Assembly: GCA_029204225.1 (NCBI GenBank)
Contig: CM055097.1
Coordinates: 39,297,106-39,361,105 of the forward strand
Source: Diphasiastrum complanatum
Taxonomy: Eukaryota > Streptophyta > Lycopodiopsida > Lycopodiales > Lycopodiaceae
Length of the DNA stretch: 64,000 bases
Direction of reading: 5' to 3'
Within the stretch, counting starts at the first letter, position 1; each line of letters opens with the position of its first letter. The notes beneath the pieces were generated by a model that was given only the letters and a program-made list of their open reading frames with translations, was not told the origin of the DNA and ran no database searches. Shown here piece by piece: positions 23,204 through 33,757 of this stretch. The position numbers and the translations under genes are program-made.

Positions 23204-23939
23204 GGTCAAGGAATGCAGGAAGTGAAGAGAGTGTAAGAAAAGCTTAATATTGGAGGGAGCGGACTTTTGTCGTCACCCCAAATATGCTTTAGATACACAA
23301 ATGACACTAAGAGCAAGAAAGGAAATGACAAATGTCAAGAAAAGGTGTGGAAAGCAAGGAAAAACCAGCAAAGATACCTCTCGATAGAGCTCCAAGCGTG
23401 TGCGAAGAGCTGGCTGAAAAATGTGACTACAAGGAGAATGAAAGTGGGCGCTGGACAGCCTCCAATCAATGCTAAAAATATGGCTGGAAATCTGTGGAAA
23501 ACGTGATGAAATAGGGCGATGGACAGCCTCCAATCAGAACTGAAATATGGCTGAAACTCTACTGGAGCAATGGTTGAAAAATGTGATGAAGTAGGGCGCT
23601 GGACAGCTTCCAATCAATGCTGAAAAGATGGCTGGGAATCCTTTTCCTGAATCAAATGGAAGATTCAAAAAAAAAAAAAAAGGAGGGAAAAGAATTTGGA
23701 ACTTGGGAGCCGAAAATAATCTGCCCAATTTTTTTTTTCCGGTCGCGGAAGTACTTCCGCTAACTATCTTCTAAAGCTCCGCCAAGGAAAATGCTCTGAT
23801 GGGAGTTGGTCCTCCTCCAAACTGTGCTGAATGTTGCTGAAGCAAAGAGACGAAAGCCCTCAGCAAAGAGAGAAAAATCAGCAAGGAAAATGGACACCCA
23901 ATCAGAAAATCAGATCTGAAATTCAGCAATCAGGAAAGT

Positions 23940-23951
23940 GTTTTGATACCA
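23940..23951 (-). other. Primer-binding site of element B
   Basis: Directly next to the 5' LTR, the minus strand reads TGGTATCAAAAC, a two-mismatch version of TGGTATCAGAGC, which is complementary to the 3' end of initiator methionine tRNA. It fixes the element's orientation. Confidence 0.8.
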
Positions 23952-24416
23952 AGTTATGATCAAAATCTCAGGTGTTGAATCAATGAAGCATAAAAGACAG
24001 CAATAGACTAAAGCCCTACAAGCAATAGACAAGACAATAGGTTCTCCCACGAAGAGCCCAAGCAATACCAATCAATAATCTGAAAAATGAGTGTACAAAT
24101 GCCCCTATAAATACCCTACCAATGAACCCTAAAATAGGAACTCAAAAGTAAAGGGAGGCAAAATGTGGAGGGAAAATAGTGCGCCCTCCTACGGGCCCCC
24201 ACTCCACATATAACCATATAATAAGGGCCCAAGGCTAGTCAATGTCATAAAAAAAGACCCAGTGCGGGTCATAAGCATAGAAAAAGGCTCTGGGGCCTGT
24301 ACATGACTAATATAAAATGTGTAATCAGAAATATACATAACCAACAATAAATGTAAAGAGGCCTGCGAAATATATGCAGAGTAGCCCAGTAGGCCTGTAT
24401 CCTGTAGTCCGTAACT
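23952..24416 (-). repeat. 5' LTR of element B
   Basis: 465 bp, the partner of 18063-18527. It carries the 5' end of the element on the minus strand and would contain its promoter. It is followed on the right by GACTCAAAAA of the interrupted host element A1. Confidence 0.93.
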
Positions 24417-24892
24417 GACTCAAAAATTTGACAGATGCTAGATCTAGTAGATCAGAAACTAAAAATAAAACAGGCGAAGGTTATTCACCGTTATTTTGGA
24501 TAAAAAATCACTGATCTGGATATTTTCTGAGAAATTTGTTAAAAATAACCTTCGTCGAACTGACAGACAATAAATCTAACTCAGATAATGCTAGGGTAGA
24601 ACTGGCGAAGGTTCTTGTAGGCGAACAATCAATTTTTTCAATTGGACGAGGATTAAAATAGACTTTTTGCAAGATCTTAATAATATTAATCTTCGTCGAA
24701 CTCTCAGATGATGACTTACTATATTTAGAATCCTCAGAAAAGTCAACGAAAGTAAATCACTCTCAATCTAACCCTAAAATGCAATTTTAACCTTACTTAT
24801 GCTAAAACAAGATGTCTAATGCAAGCTAACATCCATCCAAAGATGCTGCAAACTGATAAATTTGTGTAGCTCCCCGATAGTGGCGCCAAAAT
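24417..24892 (-). other. 5' leader and primer site of Ty3 copy A1
   Basis: This is the part of A1 cut off by element B. At its right end the minus strand reads TGGCGCCACTATCGGGG (24889 leftwards), an Asp-tRNA-type primer site next to the LTR edge. The leader contains two opposed pairs of GCGAAGGTT/AACCTTCG-like motifs (near 24474, 24549, 24606 and 24692). It has no long ORF. Confidence 0.7.
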
Positions 24893-25181
24893 TGCTGTGG
24901 CGCTATTTCCTACCCTATCCTCAATCCAAGATCCAAGCACGCAAGCATTAAAGAGACGAGGTTGGATGTCACGCGAGGTTCGATCCCATGAGAGCAATAA
25001 CATAGATCAAGATCCAACATGCATGGAAGATCCATAATTAACACTAAGCATTAATCCTACATCCATTAACACTTTACAAACTCGAGTTTGCTCCTATCTA
25101 TAGTAGCCAATTCTAACCTAAGTTCCAAAAAATGGAGAGAACTCAATTCAAAAATTGGAGGGAACCAATTTGAATTTGAAT
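24893..25181 (-). repeat. Partial 5' LTR of copy A1, shared junction with A2
   Basis: Aligns with 13661-13840 plus 14036-14148 of the 3' LTR, with an internal deletion of about 190 bp at CATTAACACT/TTACAAACTC. It stops at TTTGAATTTGAATTT, where copy A2's RNase H sequence begins. The missing terminal part means the LTR could not drive normal transcription. Confidence 0.7.
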
Positions 25182-26870
25182 TTAACAAAGCAACGGCTGG
25201 TGATCCGTATAACATACAAAGTGCGTTTCCATCAGGTAGTGACGAAATTTTCGAACAGAAAAAATCATGGCTAACACTTCACGTTCTGTTGTGGAATAAT
25301 TCTTCTCCGGATCTGTAAGCTGTTTGCTTGCAAATCGTATAGGACAGTCCTTCTTATAGTCACCTGGCTGCGTCAAAACTGATCCAATGGCATATTTTGA
25401 GGCATCCATGTGAACATGAAATTCAATCATCCAATCTGGAGAACGTAGTATTGGTGCTGAAGTTAATGTTTTTTTTAATTTTTCAAAGGCTTCTAACACC
25501 TCTACTGTCCAAATAAGAACAATAGTCAGTTTGTATATAGGTTGTGCTTAATCCGCAAAGAAGATAATAAAAATTCGATAGTAGTTCGCATGACCCATAA
25601 ACACATAAACTCCACGAATCATTGTTGGCGGTGGCAATTCCACAATAATCTTGATTTTAGAATAATCCGTGGCAATACCATGTCTCGATATCACATGCCC
25701 AAGCACAACTCCGTGGGAAACCCATATTTGACATTTTTCTGGATTTAGAGAAATTTGATATTTGCGACATCTTCCAAATACTTTCTCCAATCGATCCAGG
25801 TGGTCTGCATCTGTACTATGGACTCCCAAGTCATCCAAGTAAATTTCAAGAAATTTTTGTAGATAATATTTAAAAGCAAATTGCATTACGCTTTGGAACG
25901 AACTTGGTGCATTACAGAGTCCAAACGACATTACTTTGTAAGCATAGGTGCCCCATTCTGTGGCAAAAGCGGTTTTGTGGCGATCTGCAGATGCAATTTT
26001 AACATGGTTGTAACCACTAAATCCATACAAGAAACTATAAGCTTTCGCTCTAGCTAGGCGATCCTAAATGCCTTCAGTAAAAGGTAACAAAAAGTGATCC
26101 TTCCGCGTCACTTTGTTCAAAGCTTTGAGATTCACACAAATTCTCAATTTCTCATTTTTCTTAGGAACAATGACAATCGGTGAGATCCATTTGGTATGCT
26201 CGATCTCATAAATGAAGTCGACGTCAAGAAATCTCTGAAGCTCTTTCTTTATCAGATCTGCAACATTAGGATTATAGCGATAGAACTTTGTAACCTTTGG
26301 AATTGCATCAGGTACTAGAGGTATGGTATGTTCAATAACTAATGTCGAAATACCCTTCAGATCTTGATAATTCCATGCAAAGCAATCTTGATACTTAATA
26401 AGTAACATGCGGAGTGCTTGATACTGTTCAGGATTAAGTTGTGATCCAATTTGTACAATCTTTTCTGGTTCTCCTGATTCGACAAGATTCATTGGCTGTG
26501 TCCTAGTTGGGCCACCATAAACATTTTTCGCTTTTGACACGTGTTCTTTGGGTTCACGATGAGCTTTAGGGAAAATGATAACCACATCATCCAGTGTATA
26601 GCGTTCAAAATGTTCGGGCATATCATGCTAGACTACATCTGCTTGTTCTTTGTCAAAAGGACTTGTCTTGGATCTTTGCTTAGCCTTCTTAGCAGGAATT
26701 GATCGTGGAGGTGATGACTTCCAAGACGATGATGTCTTGCTAGAATTCTGACTTGTAGAATCATCCGTGACTTTCTCTTTGCCTTTATCCAATAAGGGTG
26801 GCACATTCCCTGAATCAATCTTTTGAGGAGGATTTTTCCATTTTAGGACCGTATTATAATGTTGCTTGGT
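25182..26870 (-). pseudogene. RT and RNase H of Ty3 copy A2
   Basis: A linker (26870-26640) is followed by one reading frame holding the classic Ty3 RT: WISPIVIVPKKNEKLRICVN, GFSGYNHVKIA, FGLCNAPSSFQSVM and YLDDLGVHS as the active site (about 25840). RNase H then follows (HMDASKYAIGSVLTQP, FASKQLTDPEKNYSTTEREVL, CYTDHQPLL). In-frame stops occur near 26062, 25548 and in the linker. Where the protease D-S/T-G should lie only linker is present, so protease is deleted. The sequence ends in the middle of RNase H at 25182. Confidence 0.87.
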
Positions 26871-27191
26871 TTATTTCTTTGTAAAAGGGTCTTCCATAAA
26901 CTTCTGAGGTTTGAATCGTGTGATAAGGGCTCTTTTAACAATCATCCAATCTGCACACTCAGTTTCATCTTGATTATAGTAACAATCTTGTGCAGCGCCT
27001 ATTAAGGCCATAGGAAAAAGCTTAAGTTTATCTTGGGAAAAAATTTCGCCATAGACTTCACAGGATTCAGCATAGATATGAGGAAATCGAACTGGATCTG
27101 TTAATCCAATGTATTTTGGTAGATCCAAACGGGGTGCTCTTCTAACAATGATTGGATTGACTTCTTGAGGAGCACTTCCAAGGGCAACCAT
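26871..27191 (-). pseudogene. Shortened gag of Ty3 copy A2
   Basis: ATG at 27191 opens about 105 codons: VALGSAPQEVNPIIVRRAPR, then a capsid-like part (GLTDPVRFPHIYAESCEVYG, DWMIVKRALITRFKP). It ends in TAA just before the linker motif shared with A1. No zinc knuckle is present. It is much shorter than ordinary Ty3 gag, so an internal deletion is likely. Confidence 0.7.
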
Positions 27192-27443
27192 TTTCACATA
27201 TTCAAATCAAGCAGACAATGAGATTGGATCTAAATTTTTCAATCAAAACTATCTCAGATCAGATCTGCTAGATCTATTCCACTTTCCAAGAATCAGATTT
27301 AAAAAAAAAAAAAAAAGATTTTAAAATTCAATCAATCGATACTTCTCAAAAAATGAAAAATTTCTTAGAATCCAAAACAGAATGTATCAAATTTGACCCA
27401 AATTTTGACAGAGACCTGATCTGGAAAATGAAAACGTAAAGAC

Positions 27444-28305
27444 TGATAAATTTTACAGTTTTTAGGACAATAATGATTGTACTTTACAATCATAGAGAGT
27501 TATTGGTTGCTTAATCAATGAATCTATCAAGTTCTACTCATTAGATCTTGATCTAGATTCACTACACTTGGATTTAAGCAAGAGCAATGGATCAACACAT
27601 CATTTTTTAGTGAGAGCGGCTTCACACGTGTGGAGTACTGTCCACTGTACGGCCTGCACCTGAAACAACAAGTACAATGATACTAGATAGCAATCATGCA
27701 TAAAAATCACAAGACAAATGACTAGAAATCTCACAAAAGTGTAGAGTGCAAAAGTCTCATCAATTTTCTTAGCAAAATGATGATCCTTTTATGGATCAAG
27801 TACATCCATGAGTCTGGTACAGTCCAGCAGGCCTTCACACGTGTGAAGAGTGCCACATCACTCATATCTATCCATTTGATCCATCCTTGATCCTTATCCA
27901 ATAGTTGACCTTCTAGAATATGACTAAAATCCAAAAAGCTAGTCTCCTAGAATATAGGAATATTCCCTACAAAATAGGATCTAAGGAAAATGGTCAACTC
28001 TTATCTTCTAGTACTCTATACACACATGTGAACATCCACTTGCCATGTGGGAGCATTTACTCATGCACATGCAAGGAAAAGCTAATTTGTAGGTGACTAG
28101 TCAACTTGACTAAAAACTAGTCATTTCATGTTCACACTAACTAGAATGATACAAAATCAATTTGGATATATACAAACATGAAAAGTACATCCTTTCACAC
28201 ATGGGAACATGCTCCACACGTGTGAAATCATATCATCAACATATTCTAATGTTTGATCAATATTTACATGAACCAATGTCAAGTGAGAAGTGACAATTTT
28301 CAACA
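27444..28305 (-). repeat. 3' LTR of the copia element
   Basis: 862 bp with TG...CA ends. It contains a series of palindromic CACACGTGTG elements: 27621-27632, a perfect 16-base palindrome CTTCACACGTGTGAAG at 27833-27848, and 28215-28224. Related CACATGTG-type variants lie near 28023 and 28197. These contain the CACGTG core bound by plant bHLH/bZIP factors; any role in LTR regulation is inference. Confidence 0.93.
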
Positions 28306-28318
28306 CTCCTCCTCACTT

Positions 28319-31300
28319 CTAACTTGGCAAATCTAGTGTACATCTATCTACAATTCCAAGAGCATATCTTAACTTAAAAAATGGATCTTTGGACAATGGT
28401 TTGGTTAAGATATCAGCTATGCATTCGGATGATGGTACATGATGTAGTTGCACTTCCTTGGATTGTACCTTCTCCCTCACAAAGTGGTGAGCTATCTCAA
28501 TATGCTTTGTTCTAGCATGGAAGATAGGATTTGAAGCAATTTGTTGAGAAGCTTGATTGTCACAAAATATGTAAGGGATCTCCTCGGCCTCTAGCACATG
28601 TAGTTCCATCAAGAGTCTTCTTAGCCATAAGAGCTCTTTGGTTGTTGAAGTCAATGCCTTGTACTCGGCTTCACAAGAAGATAGTGAGATTGTATCTTGC
28701 TTTTTGGAAAGCCAAGATATCACTCCTCCACAAAGAAATGTTGCAAATGCACTAATGGACTTCCTATCCATCTTGTCACCTGCAAAATCTGAATCCGAGT
28801 AGGCTCTCAAGTGCAAGTTAGATCCTTCATAAAGTATACCAAAAAATCTAGTACTAGAAACATATCTAAGTACTCTCTTGGCACTTTTCCAATGATGAAT
28901 TAAAGGAGCTTGCATACTTTGACTCAACTTGCTTACACAAAAACTTAAGTCAGGTCTAGTGATGGTTAAATAGATTAGAGAGCCTATAAGCTTCCTAAAG
29001 AGAGTGATGTCCTCAAAGGATGCTTCATCACCTTCATTAGTTGCTTTCACAACATGCTCCATAGGGGTGTCAATCCCCTTACAATCTTTCATACCAAATC
29101 TTTCAAGAATGGAAGTAGCATACTTAGATTGACTTATGAAAGTACAATTGCTACTTCTAGACACTTCTATCCCAAGTATAAACTTTAGGAAGCCTAGATC
29201 TACCATCTTGAACTCACTAGATAAGTCAACTTTTACTTTGCCTATGCCATCATCATCATTTCCTGTCATAATGATGTCATCAACATAAAGAACCAAAATG
29301 ATGATCTTTCCTTCATTACATTTGAAATATAAAGAAGGTTCATAAGCACTTAGTACAAAGCCAAGGGAATAGAGAAAATCATGCAACCTAGAGTACCAAG
29401 CTCTAGGTGCTTGCTTCAAGCCATATAGGCTCTTCCTTAAGTAGCACACCTTTTGCTCCTCACCAATCTTGATGAAGCCCTCGGGTTGCATCATGTAGAT
29501 TTCCTCTTCTAAGAAGCCATTCAAGAAGGCATTTGTCACATCCATTTGGTAGAGATCCCATTTGAACAAAGTAGCAATGCAAATGATTAATCTAATAGTT
29601 ACAAGCTTAGCTACAGGTGCAAATGTTTCTTCATAATCCAATCCTTTTATTTGAAGAAATCCCTTAGCAACAAGCCTAGCTTTGTATTTACTAATAGATC
29701 CATCTTGATTGTACTTAATTCTATAAATCCACTTACATGCAAGTGGTTTCTTTCCTCTTGGAAGATTTACAAGATTCCAAGTATGATTTTCTTCTAATGC
29801 ATCATACTCTACTTGCATTGCATCTCTCCAAACTTTAGATTTACATGCTTCTTCAAAAGATGATGGTTCTTCAATCAATGTAGCTAAAAAAGAGTAAGAG
29901 GTAGAAGATGTAGAGACTTCCTTTTGCTTTCCCTTGTCCACATAGGTAAGCCTTGAGGGCTCGGCCTTGCTCCTTGATGATCTTCTTGGCCCCTTTTGAC
30001 TTGGATCCAAATCTCCATCCTCGGGTTTGTCATGATCCTCCTCGGGTTTGTCAAGATCCTCCTCGGATTTGTCAAGATCTTCAATGCACAATGGGTTAGA
30101 TCCATTTGACAAGCTCTTAGCAAATTGTGACTCATCAAAAAGTACATCCTTGCTTACCTTTACTTTCTTGGATGTAGGATCATATATCCTATATCCCTTG
30201 CTATTTTCTCCATAGCCAACAAAGATTCCTTTGAAGGAGGTAGCATCTTCTTTCCTTCTAGTCTCCAAAGGAATGTGTACATAACAAGTACATCCAAAGA
30301 TCTTAAAATATTTTACATTGGGTTTCTTATCAAACAAGGCTTGATAAGGTGAGATCCCATCTATAGCACTACTAGGAAGTCTATTACACAAATAATTAGC
30401 ACATGTTATGGCTTCTCCCCAAAATGAGATGGGAAGTGATGCATCAAGCCTCAAGGACTTTGCACACTCACATAGACTCCTATTTTTCCTCTCGGCCACC
30501 CCATTTTGTTGAGGGGTGTAGGAACAAGTGTATTGTAACTTAATACCATTGATCTCACAAAAGTCTTTCATTTTATTGGAGGTGTACTCTCCTCCATTAT
30601 CACATCTTAGTGCTTTGATAGAAGTACTAAGTTGTTTCTCTACTAGAGACTTGAACTTAATGAAAGCTTCATAAACAAGATTTTTCTTTGATAGTAACTC
30701 AATCCATGTGAATCTAGTACAATCATCTATAAAAGTTACATACATCAAGGCACCTCCATTACTTGCATGTGAAAAACTATGTACATCAGAATGTATGAGA
30801 TCCAAGGGAGAGAGAGATCTTGATGAAGATTTCTTGTAAGAAGATTTGTGTGACTTTGCAAGGCCACATGCCTCACACATTTTTCCACACTTCTTGAAAG
30901 CTCTTGGTAGGCCGAGAGCTAGTTCCTTGCTTGCCATTGACTCCATAGATTGAAGATTAGGATGGCCTAATCTCTTATGCCAAAGCTCCACTTGAGTTAG
31001 CTCCTCCCTAGCCAAGTTCACACTTTCACTTGCAACATTAGCATCCAACTTGAAAAGTCTACCTTGCTTAATGCCACTAGCTATGCACTTATCATTTTTC
31101 AAGATGGAACAAACTCCATTCTTGAAATGTACATCTAGTCCATTGTCCATTAATTGTCCTACACTAAGCAAGTTTCTTGAAATGGTAGGAACATACAAAA
31201 CATTATCTAGATCTATCCTTTTAGATGTGCCTAAACAAAGAGGTATAGATCCTATGCCATCTATCTTGCATGCTTGATCACTAGCAGTGTATATTGACTT

Positions 31301-32299
31301 CTTAGAGTCATTACAAGATAGAAGAGTAGAAAAATAATGCTTGTTAAAGGACATGTGGGAACTAGCCCCACTATCTATCCACCATGTGTCTTGACTTGAA
31401 GTTGGTGTAGATGCAACCATTAAGGATGTGTTGAATCCATCCTCATATTCTTCCTCTTGAGCAATGTTCCCTTGATCTCCTTTGGCTTGTTGATTCTTCT
31501 TCAAGTAGCATTCTGAGGCAAAGTGTCCTTTCTTTCCACAAAAGAAACACTTTAGTTTTGCCTTGTTCTTCACTTTGCCTTTGGAGGTAGATCCTCCATT
31601 CTTCATCTCGGCCTCCTTGCCTTGATTTTTCTTGAATGGATTTTGCTTTTTCTTGCCTTTAGATGTAAAGTTAGCTTTCTCCTCTTCTCCATTAAGTGAC
31701 ATGCTATCCATTCTTGTCTTGAGGTGTAGAAGCCTACTCTCCTCGGCCACAAGAACATTGTGCAACTTTTCAATGGATGGAAGAGAGTCTTGAATGGCAA
31801 ATGATTGGACTAAGTTGGTAAACTCATCACTTAGACCATTCAAAATGATTTGTACTAGTTCTTGATCTTGGATCTTCTCTCCTATTGCACTTAACTCCTT
31901 GTTAAGAGATTTGATCCTAAGAACATACTCTTGTCCACTCTCTCCACTTCCTTTCATGCTTTGGAAAACTTGATTTCTTAGCATGAGGATTCTTGAAGTA
32001 TTGTTGGATTCATAAATGCTCTTTAATGAATCCCAAGCCTCTTTGGATGAGGTACAAGAAGACACCTCTTTCAAGAGGTCATTGCATACATTTAACTTTA
32101 TGCAATGTAGAGCTAATCTTGCTCTCTTCTTGTATTTGGCTTGTTCTTGGGGAGTTTGAGGCTCTTCCTCTACTCCTTGAACTATGTCATATAGATCATG
32201 GATCACTAGGAGTGATTCCATTCTCACTTTCCAAATGGAATAATTTGTGGAAGTGAGTCTCTCACTTGATTCCATCAAATATCCACCCATGGATGACAT
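28319..32299 (-). CDS. Intact copia gag-pol polyprotein
   Basis: One ATG-to-stop frame of 1326 codons, a normal size for plant copia. Order: gag with the UBN2-like core (residues about 15-200), zinc knuckle CFFCGKKGHFASEC (about 250), protease active site WWIDSGASSHMS (about 305), GAG-pre-integrase HKRLGHPN (about 440), and integrase core with D..D..E (DLIHSDVHS, FIDDCTRF, RCDNGGEY, NGVAERKNR). An acidic linker follows with three tandem DLDKPEED-like repeats (about 755-780). RT has the active site LVLYVDDIIMTGND (about 1010) and the KARLVAKGF and SLYGLKQAPRAWY blocks. RNase H ends with SSCEAEYKAL and LTKPL. All catalytic residues I can check are present. The stop lies 13 bp before the 3' LTR, with the purine tract between. 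It makes the proteins for reverse transcription and integration of the element, in cytoplasmic particles and the nucleus. Confidence 0.96.
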   Translation of the reverse strand: MSSMGGYLMESSERLTSTNYSIWKVRMESLLVIHDLYDIVQGVEEEPQTPQEQAKYKKRARLALHCIKLNVCNDLLKEVSSCTSSKEAWDSLKSIYESNNTSRILMLRNQVFQSMKGSGESGQEYVLRIKSLNKELSAIGEKIQDQELVQIILNGLSDEFTNLVQSFAIQDSLPSIEKLHNVLVAEESRLLHLKTRMDSMSLNGEEEKANFTSKGKKKQNPFKKNQGKEAEMKNGGSTSKGKVKNKAKLKCFFCGKKGHFASECYLKKNQQAKGDQGNIAQEEEYEDGFNTSLMVASTPTSSQDTWWIDSGASSHMSFNKHYFSTLLSCNDSKKSIYTASDQACKIDGIGSIPLCLGTSKRIDLDNVLYVPTISRNLLSVGQLMDNGLDVHFKNGVCSILKNDKCIASGIKQGRLFKLDANVASESVNLAREELTQVELWHKRLGHPNLQSMESMASKELALGLPRAFKKCGKMCEACGLAKSHKSSYKKSSSRSLSPLDLIHSDVHSFSHASNGGALMYVTFIDDCTRFTWIELLSKKNLVYEAFIKFKSLVEKQLSTSIKALRCDNGGEYTSNKMKDFCEINGIKLQYTCSYTPQQNGVAERKNRSLCECAKSLRLDASLPISFWGEAITCANYLCNRLPSSAIDGISPYQALFDKKPNVKYFKIFGCTCYVHIPLETRRKEDATSFKGIFVGYGENSKGYRIYDPTSKKVKVSKDVLFDESQFAKSLSNGSNPLCIEDLDKSEEDLDKPEEDHDKPEDGDLDPSQKGPRRSSRSKAEPSRLTYVDKGKQKEVSTSSTSYSFLATLIEEPSSFEEACKSKVWRDAMQVEYDALEENHTWNLVNLPRGKKPLACKWIYRIKYNQDGSISKYKARLVAKGFLQIKGLDYEETFAPVAKLVTIRLIICIATLFKWDLYQMDVTNAFLNGFLEEEIYMMQPEGFIKIGEEQKVCYLRKSLYGLKQAPRAWYSRLHDFLYSLGFVLSAYEPSLYFKCNEGKIIILVLYVDDIIMTGNDDDGIGKVKVDLSSEFKMVDLGFLKFILGIEVSRSSNCTFISQSKYATSILERFGMKDCKGIDTPMEHVVKATNEGDEASFEDITLFRKLIGSLIYLTITRPDLSFCVSKLSQSMQAPLIHHWKSAKRVLRYVSSTRFFGILYEGSNLHLRAYSDSDFAGDKMDRKSISAFATFLCGGVISWLSKKQDTISLSSCEAEYKALTSTTKELLWLRRLLMELHVLEAEEIPYIFCDNQASQQIASNPIFHARTKHIEIAHHFVREKVQSKEVQLHHVPSSECIADILTKPLSKDPFFKLRYALGIVDRCTLDLPS

Positions 32300-32895
32300 T
32301 TTAGAATGAATGCTCTTTTAAAAATCACAAAGATTTTTGAATTTTAAAAGATCTATGAAGTGGCCTAAAGCTTACTAGAATGCCTATAGGCTTGTCTCTA
32401 TCAAACTAACACACAAGCTTGAATGATACTCAAAGATCTTACCAAAAATTTCTAGCTTTCACTCTCACAAAAAAAAATTGCTTTACACTTTTCTTAGAGA
32501 TTTCACTTCAACTAAGGATCTGAACAAATCAGCCTCTTAGATCTGATCTTAGACTCTAAAAAGAAATGCTTCAATGATCCAAAACACTATTTGGTCATAG
32601 GCATTAGTTAGAATGAATCTAGATCAATACTATGCTTCAAAAAGCACCAAAAATGAACTAGTATTGTGATTTTGGGACCAAAAAACACAAAGTAACTTGA
32701 ATTGAAAGTTGCTGTACGGTTTCACACGTGTGAAAAGTACATACACAGCCTCCAAGTCGTTTTGATCCAAATGATTACAAGCTATCACTCTAGAAGAACT
32801 CGCCCTCACTAGTATTGGCCAAAAAACAAATTTTGCCAATGATCTTTACAAGATTTATGATTCAATGATCACTCTCTTACTTAGCTCTGATACCA
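32300..32895 (-). promoter_or_regulatory. Copia 5' leader with primer-binding site
   Basis: Untranslated leader between the 5' LTR and the gag ATG. The primer site TGGTATCAGAGC (RC of 32884-32895) is an exact initiator methionine tRNA match. The leader also contains a perfect 16-base palindrome, TTTCACACGTGTGAAA, at 32720-32735, of the same kind as those in the LTRs. Confidence 0.85.
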
Positions 32896-33757
32896 TGATA
32901 AATTTTACAGTTTTTAGGACAATAATGATTGTACTTTACAATCATAGAGAGTTATTGGTTGCTTAATCAATGAATCTATCAAGTTCTACTCATTAGATCT
33001 TGATCTAGATTCACTACACTTGGATTTAAGCAAGAGCAATGGATCAACACATCATTTTTTAGTGAGAGCGGATTCACACGTGTGGAGTACTGTCCACTGT
33101 ACGGCCTGCACCTGAAACAACAAGTACAATGATACTAGATAGCAATCATGCATAAAAATCACAAGACAAATGACTAGAAATCTCACAAAAGTGTAGAGTG
33201 CAAAAGTCTCATCAATTTTCTTAGCAAAATGATGATCCTTTTATGGATCAAGTACATCCATGAGTCTGGTACAGTCCAGCAGGCCTTCACACGTGTGAAG
33301 AGTGCCACATCACTCATATCTATCCATTTGATCCATCCTTGATCCTTATCCAATAGTTGACCTTCTAGAATATGACTAAAATCCAAAAAGCTAGTCTCCT
33401 AGAATATAGGAATATTCCCTACAAAATAGGATCTAAGGAAAATGGTCAACTCTTATCTTCTAGTACTCTATACACACATGTGAACATCCACTTGCCATGT
33501 GGGAGCATTTACTCATGCACATGCAAGGAAAAGCTAATTTGTAGGTGACTAGTCAACTTGACTAAAAACTAGTCATTTCATGTTCACACTAACTAGAATG
33601 ATACAAAATCAATTTGGATATATACAAACATGAAAAGTACATCCTTTCACACATGGGAACATGCTCCACACGTGTGAAATCATATCATCAACATATTCTA
33701 ATGTTTGATCAATATTTACATGAACCAATGTCAAGTGAGAAGTGACAATTTTCAACA
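32896..33757 (-). repeat. 5' LTR of the copia element
   Basis: 862 bp, identical in length to 27444-28305 and apparently differing at a single base. As the upstream LTR on the minus strand it would supply the promoter. Confidence 0.93.

Larger units (their letters stand above)
18063..24416 (-). mobile_element. Chromodomain Ty3 retrotransposon (element B), nested in A1
   Basis: A complete element of 6354 bp is bounded by two 465-bp LTRs and flanked by GACT (GACTA on the left, GACTC on the right) as the likely target duplication. Order on the minus strand is 5' LTR, methionine-tRNA primer site TGGTATCAAAAC (RC of 23940-23951), gag, protease (inverted segment), RT, RNase H, integrase, chromodomain, purine tract AGGGAG (18528-18533), 3' LTR. 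At least three premature stops in pol, a stop and frameshift in gag and the protease inversion make it defective. LTR divergence, about 13 differences in 465 bp by eye, implies insertion well before the copia element further right. Confidence 0.93.
13661..25181 (-). mobile_element. Ty3 retrotransposon copy A1 (Asp-tRNA primer type, non-autonomous), split by element B
   Basis: Read on the minus strand the order is: partial 5' LTR (25181-24893), primer site, leader (24892-24417), element B insertion, gag remnant and linker fused to the end of integrase (17859-16889), spacer, an extra decayed ORF (16036-14457), polypurine tract (near 14322-14308), and 3' LTR (14306-13661). The primer site reads TGGCGCCACTATCGGGG, resembling the Asp-tRNA-type sites of plant Athila/Tat elements. 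Protease, RT and RNase H are absent, so the copy could only have moved with help. Boundaries at the right end are uncertain because the 5' LTR joins directly to copy A2. Confidence 0.75.
27444..33757 (-). mobile_element. Full-length, apparently recent Ty1/copia retrotransposon
   Basis: 6314 bp with two 862-bp LTRs (TGATAAATTT...TTTTCAACA), primer site TGGTATCAGAGC (RC of 32884-32895), a single intact gag-pol ORF, and purine tract GTGAGGAGGAG directly before the 3' LTR. The flanks share AGAC, the likely target duplication. Reading the two LTRs against each other I found one difference (C/A near 27620 and 33072). With an intact ORF this is a candidate autonomous, recently active element. It is inserted in the leader of Ty3 copy A2. 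Confidence 0.95.

Noticed and set aside
27731-27934. 67-codon ORF present twice (also 33183-33386)
   Set aside because: It lies entirely in the copia LTR and is duplicated only because the LTR is.
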